Origin: an uncultured bacterium
GTDB taxonomy: Bacteria; Bacillota_I; Bacilli_A; Acholeplasmatales; Anaeroplasmataceae
Length of the DNA: 62,909 nt
Direction: 5' to 3'
NCBI GenBank assembly: GCA_949292525.1
Contig: CASEZJ010000002.1
Location: forward strand, 1 to 62,909
Made by a program: the position numbers and the translations under genes. Positions 18,737 through 26,926 of the stretch are shown piece by piece. Below the pieces are notes generated by a model. That model was not told where the DNA came from, did not search any database, and worked only from the letters and a program-made list of their open reading frames with translations. The first letter of the stretch is position 1. The number at the start of each line of letters is the position of its first letter.

Positions 18737-21166
18737 TTAACAACCTACAACATTAATTTGGAAGGTAGCTTGAATGTCTTTATCTAAATTAATAACCCCT
18801 TGATAAATACCAATTGCGTTAATATCAGCAGGTAATTCTAATTTTCTTTTATCTAAATGAATACCATTTTGAGCCTCAAATTCATCAACTACTTGTTTTG
18901 ATGTAACATGACCAAATAATTTACCATCTGCACCTTGCTTAATGTAGATAGTAACAGTTTTATTTTCAATTTCTGATTTTAATTGTAATAATAAATTTCT
19001 TCTATTTTCTCTATCTATTTCTTCTTGACGCTTATTTTCCTCTAATTTTTTTAAGTTTTGATCATTTAAGATAATAGCGTCTTTATTATTAATTAAGAAA
19101 TTACCATAACCATTATTAACTTCAATAATATCATCTTTTTTGCCTTTTCCTTTAACATCTTTTAATAAAATAACTTTCATTGTACCTTCTCCTTCTACAA
19201 CTTCATAATCTCTTTTAATAATACTTACTAACCATTCTTTAATTTCTGATAGTGATTTACCATTTATTTGACAAGCCGCAGCTTGTAAGTGGCCACCACC
19301 ACCCATTTCTTCCATAATAATCTGAACATTAACATTTTCTAAGCTACGAGCTGAAATACCGATTTCATCATTGTTTAAACGCGCGATAGTAAAGCTTGCC
19401 TCTACGCCTTCTATTGTTAATAAACGATCTGAAATTTTAGCTAAAATAGTTCGATCATCAAACTTTTTATCGATAACAGTAATCGCAAATCTATTTAAAA
19501 CGATATCCGTATTAACAACAGCTTCTGAAATTATTTTTTCCGATTCATATGAATCTCTTAAGATCATTTTAACTTTAACCATATCAGCCCCATATTCTTT
19601 TAAAGTTGAAGCAACTTCAAAAGTTCTATATCCCGTCCGATAAGTAAAGTAGTTTGTATCTACAACCATACCAGCAAGCATGATAGTAGCTTCTAAAGGT
19701 GTAATAGTTGTATTAGCAGTAAACATAAACATCTCTGTTATTAATTCAACGGTAGATGAAGAATATGTCTCTACATAACTCATTTCAACATTTGAGAAAT
19801 CAACATCTCCAACACGATGATGATCTATTACTGCTACATGATTTGCGTTATTAATAAGTGATTTAAACATTACTAAATTAGGAGACTGGGTATCACAAAC
19901 TAATAATAATGTGTTAGAGTTTAAATAACTTAAAGCTCTATCTTCATCAATTATAATATCACTATATTCAGCACTATCTTCAATTAACATGTTATAAGCC
20001 TTCTTAGCTGTAACATCTAATTTATCTTGACTTAACGCGATTTTTGCGTTTGTATTAAATGTTTTAATTAGTCTATATGCAGCTAGTATAGCCCCTAATG
20101 CATCGCAATCAGCCATATCATGCGCCATAATTAAAACTTTTTCATATGTCTCAGCTAATTCCCTTAAAGAGTTGGTTTGCATTCTAACCGCAACTAAGGT
20201 GTTTTTCTCTAAAGCATTAACTTGACCACCAACATACTGAATCTTAGCACCTTGAATATTAACAACGGCTTGATCGCCACCTCTTTTTTCGGCTAATTCA
20301 ACCGCATTTAAAGCTAAATCACCCACTTCATTAGGTTTTAGATCATAGGAAGCTATACCGATACTAATTGTTGTTTTTAACCTACTAGCTTTAGATACAG
20401 TTCTAATCTTATCTAAAATAGAGAACTTATCTTCTACCATTTTTAATAATTCTTCTCTATCAGTTATAACTAAAATTCGATCATCATCTAAAATTTGGAA
20501 AAAACAATTATAAGAACTAGCCCAATTAGCTATTTCGCCTAATATTTGACCACTTATATTTGTTTTATCTTGTAAATCATAACGTCGTAGGCTTTCTTCT
20601 AAATTATCAACTATTATTATTCCAATCGCAATATTGCGATTGATATATCTAGTTTTTAATTCTGTTTCTCTTGTTATATCAAAGAAATATAAAATTCTGT
20701 TTTCCTTTTTCGCATTAAATTCATAAGTTGAATTATTATCATTTAACACAAAATTAGTTTCATCACTAAGTAAAAACCTTTGTAAATCAGGGCTAATGTC
20801 ATTTACAGAGACATCTTTTAATGATTTTTTTAAACATTTTTGTGCATAATCATTAAACCACTTAATATTGAAATCCTTATCATAAATCATGATACCAATT
20901 GGTAAAGTTTGAAACGCCATATCGCCAGCAGCATTAATGTGATATGTAGTGTCTGCCCATACTTCAATTTGGGTTTTTAATTTTTTTATTTCTTTTAGTT
21001 TCTTATGATATAAATAAATAAATATAATTACAAAAGCAATAAAAATAGTTAATATAGCACAAATCAAATAAATAGTTTTAACTACATTATTCTTCTCTAA
21101 ACTATAAAAATACCAAAATAGACTTGACCCACCTAAGGTCAATATTGCTAATAAAACAAAATACAT
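18737..21166 (-). CDS. gdpP-rplI: Fused cyclic-di-AMP phosphodiesterase GdpP and ribosomal protein bL9
   Basis: One 809-codon frame joins two genes that are usually adjacent. Residues 1-662 are GdpP: two membrane segments (about 3-20 and 31-54), a PAS-like region, a degenerate GGDEF region (about 175-310), then DHH (AHDMADCDALGA, VIDHHRVGDV) and DHHA1 (GGGGHLQAAA) domains that hydrolyse c-di-AMP. Residues 663-809 are a complete bL9 of 147 aa, starting MKVILLKDVKGKGKKDDIIE with N domain, long helix and C domain. No stop or frameshift separates them. The joint encodes VVEGEGT, whose DNA holds an AAGGAG site eight bases before the bL9 ATG at 19180, so free bL9 can still be made. A membrane-tethered bL9 would otherwise be hard to reconcile with ribosome assembly. 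The gene has its own promoter. Confidence 0.95.
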   Translation of the reverse strand: MYFVLLAILTLGGSSLFWYFYSLEKNNVVKTIYLICAILTIFIAFVIIFIYLYHKKLKEIKKLKTQIEVWADTTYHINAAGDMAFQTLPIGIMIYDKDFNIKWFNDYAQKCLKKSLKDVSVNDISPDLQRFLLSDETNFVLNDNNSTYEFNAKKENRILYFFDITRETELKTRYINRNIAIGIIIVDNLEESLRRYDLQDKTNISGQILGEIANWASSYNCFFQILDDDRILVITDREELLKMVEDKFSILDKIRTVSKASRLKTTISIGIASYDLKPNEVGDLALNAVELAEKRGGDQAVVNIQGAKIQYVGGQVNALEKNTLVAVRMQTNSLRELAETYEKVLIMAHDMADCDALGAILAAYRLIKTFNTNAKIALSQDKLDVTAKKAYNMLIEDSAEYSDIIIDEDRALSYLNSNTLLLVCDTQSPNLVMFKSLINNANHVAVIDHHRVGDVDFSNVEMSYVETYSSSTVELITEMFMFTANTTITPLEATIMLAGMVVDTNYFTYRTGYRTFEVASTLKEYGADMVKVKMILRDSYESEKIISEAVVNTDIVLNRFAITVIDKKFDDRTILAKISDRLLTIEGVEASFTIARLNNDEIGISARSLENVNVQIIMEEMGGGGHLQAAACQINGKSLSEIKEWLVSIIKRDYEVVEGEGTMKVILLKDVKGKGKKDDIIEVNNGYGNFLINNKDAIILNDQNLKKLEENKRQEEIDRENRRNLLLQLKSEIENKTVTIYIKQGADGKLFGHVTSKQVVDEFEAQNGIHLDKRKLELPADINAIGIYQGVINLDKDIQATFQINVVGC
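19178..19194 (-). promoter_or_regulatory. Internal ribosome-binding site and start for bL9 inside the fusion
   Basis: On the minus strand AAGGAG (19189-19194) is eight bases before ATG (19178-19180), which is exactly the first codon of the bL9 domain. It is as strong as the sites of neighbouring genes. Confidence 0.7.
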
Positions 21167-21185
21167 CGGTTAATCACCTCGCTTA

Positions 21186-21214
21186 ATTATATCAATTTCT
21201 ACTATCTTTTACAA
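21186..21214 (-). promoter_or_regulatory. Promoter of the gdpP-rplI operon
   Basis: TTGTAA (21209-21214), a 17-base spacer and TATAAT (21186-21191) on the minus strand, about 20 bases before the GdpP start, which has GAGGTG. Confidence 0.8.
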
Positions 21215-21233
21215 TTAAAAGGCTAATTTTAGG

Positions 21234-21263
21234 CAAAGAAAAAAGGTATAAATAATTATACCT
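21234..21263 (-). terminator. Terminator after rpsR
   Basis: AGGTATAA (21244-21251) pairs with TTATACCT (21256-21263) around an ATAA loop; on the minus strand six T follow. It separates rpsF-ssb-rpsR from gdpP-rplI. Confidence 0.8.
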
Positions 21264-21265
21264 CA

Positions 21266-21511
21266 CTATTCTTTAACAAATGGTAATAAAGCCATATGAC
21301 GTGCTCTCTTAATAGCTATAGCTAATTTTCTTTGATATTTAGCACTAGTACCAGTAACACGACGTGGAAGAATTTTACCTCTTTCAGTTATGAATTTTTT
21401 TAATAATTCAACATCTTTAAAATCGATATGTTCAATTTTATTTTTAGTGAAGTAACATTCTTTTTTTCTAGGGCGACGAACATAATCGCGTTTTTCACCT
21501 TTATTTTGCAT
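21266..21511 (-). CDS. rpsR: 30S ribosomal protein bS18
   Basis: 81 aa, normal length. The core [20 protein letters not shown] and [13 protein letters not shown] are diagnostic. bS18 pairs with bS6 on the 30S platform, and the genes of the pair flank ssb here as in other Bacillota. Ends in TAG. Confidence 0.97.
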   Translation of the reverse strand: MQNKGEKRDYVRRPRKKECYFTKNKIEHIDFKDVELLKKFITERGKILPRRVTGTSAKYQRKLAIAIKRARHMALLPFVKE

Positions 21512-21525
21512 AATTATTCTCCTTT

Positions 21526-21990
21526 CTAAAATGGTAAATCATCATCATCGACATTAAGTGAAATGTCATCTTCATTATTGTTATAACTTGGTGCTTGATA
21601 TGTAGGTGCCTGATAATTATTATTAGGCATAGGTTGATTAAAAGTACCATTACCTACTAATTCGTTATTATTTTGTCTAGGGGTTAAATTTTCAACTTGA
21701 TCACAAATAATATCAGTAACATAACGATTTGAACCATCTTGAGCTTGATATGTACGAGTTTGTAATCTACCTTCAACAGCTAACATATAACCTTTTTTTA
21801 CATAACGACTAATAAATTCAGCTTGATTTCTAAAAGCTGTACAATTAAAGAAATCAGCTTGTCTTGTTCCGCTTGCATCTCTAGTTTGTCTATCAACAGC
21901 TAAAGAAAAAGACAATACGGCAACACCAGTAGATGAATAACGAATTTCTGGATCTTTTGTAATCCTTCCTGTTAAAAACACTCTATTCAT
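21526..21990 (-). CDS. ssb: Single-stranded DNA-binding protein
   Basis: 154 aa. The OB-fold starts [19 protein letters not shown] and contains the usual [14 protein letters not shown] Gln/Asn/Tyr/Pro-rich linker follows (about 110-142), and the acidic tip DDDLPF, which recruits replication and repair proteins, closes the protein. It lies between rpsF and rpsR with a two-base gap to rpsF. Confidence 0.97.
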   Translation of the reverse strand: MNRVFLTGRITKDPEIRYSSTGVAVLSFSLAVDRQTRDASGTRQADFFNCTAFRNQAEFISRYVKKGYMLAVEGRLQTRTYQAQDGSNRYVTDIICDQVENLTPRQNNNELVGNGTFNQPMPNNNYQAPTYQAPSYNNNEDDISLNVDDDDLPF

Positions 21991-21992
21991 TA

Positions 21993-22280
21993 TTATTCAC
22001 CATCTTTAACAACAATACTACGAATGATGTTTTCATTATAACCAACAATACGGTTAAATTCTTCAACAGCCTTAGGTGTAGCTTCAACTAACATCCATAC
22101 GTAATAACCTTTACGCATTTTTTGAATTTCGTACGCTAACTCTCTAAGACCCCATTCTTTAACTTCTAAAACTTTAGAGTCATTATCAGTAAAGATTTTA
22201 CTTACATTATTAACTTCACTTTTAATAACTTCTTGTTCTAGATTTGAACGAAGAATAAACATAACTTCATATTTTTTCAT
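21993..22280 (-). CDS. rpsF: 30S ribosomal protein bS6
   Basis: 95 aa. The sequence begins MKKYEVMFILRSNLEQE and contains WGLRELAYEIQKMRKGYYV, typical of bS6. First gene of the rpsF-ssb-rpsR transcript. AAGGAGG precedes the ATG. The upstream leader holds two stem-loops, which fits autogenous control by the S6:S18 pair. Confidence 0.97.
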   Translation of the reverse strand: MKKYEVMFILRSNLEQEVIKSEVNNVSKIFTDNDSKVLEVKEWGLRELAYEIQKMRKGYYVWMLVEATPKAVEEFNRIVGYNENIIRSIVVKDGE

Positions 22281-22306
22281 TTACTTTACCTCCTTATGGT
22301 CTATTG

Positions 22307-22343
22307 GCCTAATAGCAAATTAGGCAAGGGCGTTAATTAACGC
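22307..22343 (-). promoter_or_regulatory. Structured rpsF leader, candidate S6:S18 autoregulatory site
   Basis: GCCTAAT (22307-22313) pairs with ATTAGGC (22319-22325), and a 14-base palindrome GCGTTAATTAACGC lies at 22330-22343, both inside the rpsF 5' untranslated region. S6:S18 binding hairpins occur in rpsF leaders of many bacteria; I could not confirm the diagnostic bulge by eye. Confidence 0.5.
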
Positions 22344-22350
22344 GTTAGTA

Positions 22351-22379
22351 ATTATATAATATATATATTAAAAATACAA
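22351..22379 (-). promoter_or_regulatory. Promoter of rpsF-ssb-rpsR
   Basis: TTGTAT (22374-22379), 17-base spacer, TATAAT (22351-22356) on the minus strand, ahead of the structured leader. Confidence 0.7.
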
Positions 22380-22387
22380 GAATTATT

Positions 22388-22414
22388 TTTATAAAAAAGA
22401 GGCCGAAGCCTCTT
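22388..22414 (-). terminator. UUCG-loop terminator of the small lipoprotein gene
   Basis: On the minus strand AAGAGGC, TTCG, GCCTCTT is followed by a U tract (22397-22414 plus the A run to the left). It lies four bases after the lipoprotein stop and isolates it from the rpsF promoter. Confidence 0.9.
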
Positions 22415-22417
22415 CAA

Positions 22418-22840
22418 TTATTCAAGTATATAACATTGTGCATTTGGTGATTCAATATTAAAAACAGTCTCATTTTCTAACTTATTAGGAACCTTATCTT
22501 GGCTTAATTTCATACAATAAAAATGGTATTTTTCACCAATTATTAAATCATCTACATTAGTCACATTTTTAGCATAACGAATATATACTACCCCACTAAC
22601 ATCGCCTTTAAAACATTCATCAATTGTTATTTTATAATAGTCAAATGAAGTTAATAAAATACCACTATAGTTCTCAACATTACTCATAGTTAACTCATCT
22701 ACTTCAGCCGTAAAGTGAAAATCAGCTGTTTCTTCTAATTCTTCTGATTCTAAACCATCAAATACAGTTTCTATATGATATGTACAGCTACAAAGCATTA
22801 AAAATATTAATATCGTAAAACTTATTAATGTTTTTTTCAT
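22418..22840 (-). CDS. Small lipoprotein of unknown function
   Basis: 140 aa from the ATG at 22840 (MKKTLISFTILIFLMLCSC), chosen because GAGGGGGC lies about ten bases upstream; the frame is open 20 codons further but without a ribosome site or signal. The lipobox cysteine is Cys19. The mature part is rich in Glu, Asp and Tyr and reads as a single small beta domain, with no recognisable catalytic motif (FDYYKITIDECFKGDVSG is a characteristic stretch). A decayed second copy of the gene lies immediately upstream. A perfect UUCG terminator follows, so the gene is a real transcription unit or the end of one with the 71-aa gene upstream. Confidence 0.7.
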   Translation of the reverse strand: MKKTLISFTILIFLMLCSCTYHIETVFDGLESEELEETADFHFTAEVDELTMSNVENYSGILLTSFDYYKITIDECFKGDVSGVVYIRYAKNVTNVDDLIIGEKYHFYCMKLSQDKVPNKLENETVFNIESPNAQCYILE

Positions 22841-22917
22841 TTTTTTAGCCCCCTCATTTAATTTATTTTTCGTTGAATTTGTAGTGCTATTCAACTGCAT
22901 TTTCCCCCAACGATTGA

Positions 22918-23157
22918 ATTCACTACATTAACTACATTTTTAGCATAACAAATATGCACTACCACGCTAACATCACCTTAAAACATTCATCATTATTGCT
23001 TTATAATAAGCAAACGAAGTTTAAAATACCCCTATTAGGTTCTTACTCATAGTTAACTCATCTACTTCAACGTTTCTTCCATCAAATACAGCTTCTATAT
23101 GATTGTATAGCTACAAAATATTAAAATATCTTAAAACTTACTAAAATTTCTTAAACA
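22918..23157 (-). pseudogene. Decayed duplicate of the 140-aa lipoprotein gene
   Basis: Bases 22918-23157 align along their length with 22555-22840. Shared blocks include ACTCATAGTTAACTCATCTA (23044 and 22686), ACATTTTTAGCATAAC and TCTATATGAT. The copy has lost the start codon and the middle segment and carries many small deletions, so no frame survives. It lies between the intact copy and the 71-aa gene on the same strand, which indicates a tandem duplication followed by decay. Confidence 0.75.
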
Positions 23158-23373
23158 TTATTCTACGCCTTTTTTAATGTAGATAAGATTAAGAATTACT
23201 GTTATAACAGTTACTACAATAATAAGTAATATTGGTATAATTAGTGCCACTATAAGAAAGCCAAGTAGACCAGAATCTACATCACCAGTATTACTTAATA
23301 ATACTAAAAAACAACAATCTATTGCAGTTAAAGAAAGAACAACGCTTGATAAGAAAATATTAAGTGATTTCAT
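23158..23373 (-). CDS. Small two-helix membrane protein
   Basis: 71 aa with two hydrophobic segments at about residues 4-27 and 36-64, joined by a short acidic turn (NTGDVDSG), and a basic tail (YIKKGVE). It has a near-perfect ribosome site (GAGGAGG seven bases before the ATG) and a strong promoter. I do not recognise a family. Likely an integral membrane protein of the cytoplasmic membrane. It may be co-transcribed with the lipoprotein gene downstream. Confidence 0.65.
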   Translation of the reverse strand: MKSLNIFLSSVVLSLTAIDCCFLVLLSNTGDVDSGLLGFLIVALIIPILLIIVVTVITVILNLIYIKKGVE

Positions 23374-23417
23374 TTTTTTACCTCCTCGTATAATAGAATT
23401 TTGTTTGATTCAACCAC

Positions 23418-23446
23418 ATAATATCATTATTTCTTATAACAGTCAA
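23418..23446 (-). promoter_or_regulatory. Promoter of the 71-aa membrane protein gene
   Basis: TTGACT (23441-23446), 17-base spacer and TATTAT (23418-23423) on the minus strand, about 45 bases before the start codon. Confidence 0.8.
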
Positions 23447-23581
23447 GTTGTGCTGTAAACGCTTTAAATGGTTATTTCAGCACCATTTTCAAACATTATA
23501 CCCTGTTTTCACCAAAATTTTAAGCAAAAAAATACATTTTACCCTCTTTAACAACCTATTTTTACCAATATTATTTTTAAT

Positions 23582-23606
23582 AACAAAAAAGGTTGTCTAA
23601 ACAACC
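23582..23606 (-). terminator. Terminator after the 60-aa peptide ORF
   Basis: GGTTGT (23591-23596), CTAA loop, ACAACC (23601-23606); on the minus strand TTTTTTG follows. It sits about 20 bases behind the stop of the 60-aa ORF. Confidence 0.75.
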
Positions 23607-23624
23607 CCATTGCCATTCGTATCA

Positions 23625-23807
23625 CTACAAATTGATTTCTTTTCCTCCCCATGGTTTTTCATCAGGAAGTTCATTAATAGTATCAATAACTATTCCATCA
23701 TCTCTTTTTACTTGTGACATAATGTTAATAGTTAATATACATATTAATGAAATAATAAAAATTGAAAATTTATTAATCAATTCTCTCACCAGTTTCATTT
23801 TAATCAT
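23625..23807 (-). CDS. Short membrane/secreted peptide ORF
   Basis: 60 aa (or 57 from the second ATG at 23798). The N-terminal part is basic and then hydrophobic (FSIFIISLICILTINI, about residues 15-30), followed by a polar tail of about 28 residues ending EKPWGGKEINL. No good Shine-Dalgarno is visible, but a terminator lies just behind the stop and the same strand carries the 381-aa helical protein 114 bases upstream. Signal-like start plus short tail is the layout of exported signalling pro-peptides; it could equally be a small bitopic membrane protein. Moderate doubt that it is translated. Confidence 0.4.
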   Translation of the reverse strand: MIKMKLVRELINKFSIFIISLICILTINIMSQVKRDDGIVIDTINELPDEKPWGGKEINL

Positions 23808-23921
23808 TTTAAAATCAATGTCAAATTAGCACTTTCTTAAAATGTGGTAAAAAAGATTATAAAAAACCATAATATAGATTAAAAAACCAAAAATAATGGT
23901 AGATTATCTAAACTTTAATAA

Positions 23922-25067
23922 TTAAAAAATATTTTCTAAAATTCTATATACTGTAGGATCAGTATAAAACATTAAATCAGGATTATTGATTTTTATTTCT
24001 TTTTTTAAATAAGAAATCATTATATTTAAAATCTTCTTATTTTCAACTGTTAAATTAGAACTATTTTCTATTTCTTTAATTAATATATTAAACATTGTTT
24101 TATTAGTTACATAATAAACTAACAATAAAAACATATTATTTATTAAACCATTATTATCTTTATCTTCTATTTCTATATATTTTAATATATCTTCATATTT
24201 TTTTAATTCCATACAGGCAACAAAATAATATATTTTAGTTCGGTAATACAAATTAAAGTCTTGTTCTTTCCGGCTTAAATATAAAAGTTGATTATATGAT
24301 TCAATATAAACTTGTTGATTTTCACCTAGCATATTTAATGCGAAGTAATATGAGATATTAGCATCCATTAAGCGATTATAATTAGATGTTGATGCAAAAA
24401 TGTTTCGACTTTTTTCTATAAAATATAACATCAAATCATAATTATTTTCTTTGTATAATCTACTAGCTATACAGCGATATATTAAACCTTTTAAACTAAC
24501 ATGTACATTGTTTATTTCTTTTAATAATTTATTATATGACAAACTTTTTTTATCAGCTAGTAATATAGAGATAAGTAAATATATTTCTTTAAAACCAGGG
24601 CCAAAATAACCATTATCATATTTACTAAGTGATTTAAATTCATCTATATATTGATAAGCTAATTCATGAGGACAACCAGTTAGTTTTAAAAGTAATAATA
24701 ACATTTCAAAGATTGGTTTTAAATAATTATTTTCACTTATACAATTTTTAATTTCTGCCTCATGTTTTTTTATATTATTACTACGATAATAAAAATCGAT
24801 TATAAAGTCGTTAATTAATTTGTCATATATTTCATATTTATCTAATGATAAATGAGAAATTTGAAAATAATCTTCTAGTTTTAAAATTATATTTTTAGCA
24901 TTATCAGTCGTAGTTTTATCTAATCTTTGATAAGTCATATAAGGAATTTTTAATTCTTTAAATATAGATTCCTTTGTCTTTAGGTCTTCTTTTATTAATA
25001 TATCAAAAAAGTTTTTTGCATAACTATTACTATTAAAATATGGCTCTATTTCTAGTATTTTAATCAT
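23922..25067 (-). CDS. Helical-repeat (TPR-like) protein, possible regulator
   Basis: 381 aa from the ATG at 25067, which has AGGGAG seven bases upstream and overlaps the preceding stop (ATGATTAA). I do not recognise it firmly. The first 60 residues are helical and may form a DNA-binding unit (KESIFKELKIPYMTYQRLDK). The rest is a long series of amphipathic helices with Tyr- and Leu-rich repeats of about 35-40 residues, such as YFALNMLGENQQVYIESYNQ and IYYFVACMELKKYEDILKYI, as in the peptide-binding TPR domains of RNPP regulators (Rgg, PlcR, ComR). No membrane segment. Its position before a short signal-like peptide ORF would fit a peptide-sensing pair, but the usual XRE-type helix-turn-helix is not evident. 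Confidence 0.5.
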   Translation of the reverse strand: MIKILEIEPYFNSNSYAKNFFDILIKEDLKTKESIFKELKIPYMTYQRLDKTTTDNAKNIILKLEDYFQISHLSLDKYEIYDKLINDFIIDFYYRSNNIKKHEAEIKNCISENNYLKPIFEMLLLLLKLTGCPHELAYQYIDEFKSLSKYDNGYFGPGFKEIYLLISILLADKKSLSYNKLLKEINNVHVSLKGLIYRCIASRLYKENNYDLMLYFIEKSRNIFASTSNYNRLMDANISYYFALNMLGENQQVYIESYNQLLYLSRKEQDFNLYYRTKIYYFVACMELKKYEDILKYIEIEDKDNNGLINNMFLLLVYYVTNKTMFNILIKEIENSSNLTVENKKILNIMISYLKKEIKINNPDLMFYTDPTVYRILENIF

Positions 25068-25767
25068 TTTCTTCTCCCTTTTTATATTCATTTAAATATG
25101 GAATATAATTATTCAATGCTAATCCTATTTCATAACCAAGAATTAACGATTTAAAGCTTTTTAAATCTATTTTAGCAAAATTATTTGTTGTTATAGTTTT
25201 ATTTAAAACATCATTTATGTCATCTACCCTAAACACTAAACTATTATCAACAACAAAGCTTGTGACATCACTAATAGTGAAGATTATCGGCTTTTCATTT
25301 AGTTTTTTGGGGTCTATTGTGATAAGCTTATCTTTTTTAACTAAAAAATCAGAAAATATGTAAAAATAATATTCATCAAAGAAACAAAATATGTTTTCCT
25401 TATTATTAGTCACATTAACTGTATATAAAAAATTATAATTCAAGTAATTAGTAAAATGTGATCTAATAAATATAATTAATGCTTTATTATAAGACTTACG
25501 ATATAACAAAAATAAAATTGGAATAAAATAAATAATTAACGCACTAACTATAGTTATTAAGATAATAGCTAACAATCTATAATTAACAATAAATAATAAA
25601 ACACTAATAAGCAATAAAATAACGATTATACCTATAGGAAACCCTAAATATGAATTAAATTCATAGCCTAGATAACCTTTTAAAAAGGTATTATCTCTTT
25701 CATCTAATAAATATCCTTTTTTTATTTTCTTCAGGCAATTTATAAATTTAATCAATATACTCACCAT
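25060..25767 (-). CDS. Membrane protein of unknown function
   Basis: 235 aa from the ATG at 25767 (a TTG one codon earlier is also possible). Hydrophobic segments lie at about residues 45-65 and 67-90 (GIIVILLLISVLLFIVNYRL and LAIILITIVSALIIYFIPIL), followed by a soluble C-terminal part of about 140 residues with a beta-rich pattern (FFDEYYFYIFSDFLVKKDKL) and a Lys/Glu tail. It overlaps the CDF gene by 20 bases and the next gene by eight, so all three are coupled. The layout resembles small PH-like (YcxB-type) membrane proteins, but I am not certain. Confidence 0.6.
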   Translation of the reverse strand: MVSILIKFINCLKKIKKGYLLDERDNTFLKGYLGYEFNSYLGFPIGIIVILLLISVLLFIVNYRLLAIILITIVSALIIYFIPILFLLYRKSYNKALIIFIRSHFTNYLNYNFLYTVNVTNNKENIFCFFDEYYFYIFSDFLVKKDKLITIDPKKLNEKPIIFTISDVTSFVVDNSLVFRVDDINDVLNKTITTNNFAKIDLKSFKSLILGYEIGLALNNYIPYLNEYKKGEEND

Positions 25768-26914
25768 CAAACTGAACGATGAAATAAAAGTTTCTATCTT
25801 TAAATTTATTATTTAACAAACTTAATATTTCGTTTTCTGTTAATTTTGTTTCATGAGGTAAAACGATGTCAAACAAAATGTTTGTATGGGTATTACCAAT
25901 AACTACTCTAAAATCATGAAAACTTAATTTTAAAGGAGTTAATAATTCAGCTACTTCCGCTTTTAGGCTATTTACATATGCATTATCATTTTCTATAGGG
26001 TCCATATGAATTGTTAATTCTAAACCATACTTTTGATTTATATCTCGTTCAATATTATCAATTTGATCATGGGCTTCCATAATATTTTCATTAGCTGAAA
26101 CTTCAACATGTACAGTCATAAATCTTTTATTAGGTCCATACATATGACACCTCATATCATGAATTCCTAAAACACAAGGATAAGTTAAAATATCTTTAAC
26201 AACATTTTGAATAAATTCATGATTAGGGTTTATTCCGATTAAAGGATCTGAGGTTTCTTTAATCATTTTAATACCTGAAATTAAGACAAATAATCCTACA
26301 GCTATACCAAATACACCGTCTAAAGAAAAAGGCATATTAGGAACGAAATATATAACTAAACTGCTTATAAATATTACACTTGTTGATAAAACATCATTTA
26401 AGGAATCTTGACTTGAAGCAATTAAAGAAACTGAATTAATTGTTTTACCCATTTTGCGGTAAAAATAACCTTGCCACAATTTAACTAAAATAGCTAAACC
26501 TAATATCACTAATGTAATAACTTCTATATCTGTTTTATTATTATTAATAATAGCTTCAATTGAATCTTTTAAAACTTGGATTCCGAAAACGATAATCACA
26601 ACACTTACAATTAAACCAGCAATATATTCAAAACGCTCATGACCATATGGGTGTTCCTTATCGGCTGGTTTTGCGGCTATTTTAAAGCCTAATAAATTTA
26701 TTCCTGATGATGCCATATCCGATAAATTATTAAAACTATCACCAATTATAGCTACTGAATTAGCGATAAATCCCACTATTAATTTGCCTAAAAACAATAA
26801 CAAATTAGATATTATTCCAACTATACTAGCTAGTTTGCCATGGGCATTACGAACAGAAGGATTATCAAGTTCTTGATAATCCTTAATAAATATTTTTCTT
26901 AAAAAATTAACCAT
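25748..26914 (-). CDS. Cation diffusion facilitator (CDF) metal exporter
   Basis: 388 aa. Six membrane segments occupy about residues 25-225 and a cytoplasmic dimerisation domain follows. Metal-site motifs are IGDSFNNLSDMASS in TM2 and SSQDSLNDVLS in TM5, together with KEHPYGHERFEYIAG, all of the FieF/MntE type, with HMDPI in the C-terminal domain. It exports Zn, Fe or Mn by proton antiport; which metal cannot be told. The protein has an extra segment of about 60 residues at the C-terminus beyond the usual 300 aa length. Follows the HtrA-like gene by 12 bases. Confidence 0.92.
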   Translation of the reverse strand: MVNFLRKIFIKDYQELDNPSVRNAHGKLASIVGIISNLLLFLGKLIVGFIANSVAIIGDSFNNLSDMASSGINLLGFKIAAKPADKEHPYGHERFEYIAGLIVSVVIIVFGIQVLKDSIEAIINNNKTDIEVITLVILGLAILVKLWQGYFYRKMGKTINSVSLIASSQDSLNDVLSTSVIFISSLVIYFVPNMPFSLDGVFGIAVGLFVLISGIKMIKETSDPLIGINPNHEFIQNVVKDILTYPCVLGIHDMRCHMYGPNKRFMTVHVEVSANENIMEAHDQIDNIERDINQKYGLELTIHMDPIENDNAYVNSLKAEVAELLTPLKLSFHDFRVVIGNTHTNILFDIVLPHETKLTENEILSLLNNKFKDRNFYFIVQFDGEYID

Positions 26915-26926
26915 TATAAAGCCTCG

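Noticed and set aside
22351-22379. Replication origin suggested by dnaB and ssb nearby
   Set aside because: No dnaA, DnaA boxes or dnaN are seen; rpsF-ssb-rpsR-dnaB is a standard Bacillota cluster.
23593-23829. 78-aa plus-strand frame opposite the 60-aa peptide ORF
   Set aside because: No ribosome site, and it begins inside a terminator that serves the minus strand.
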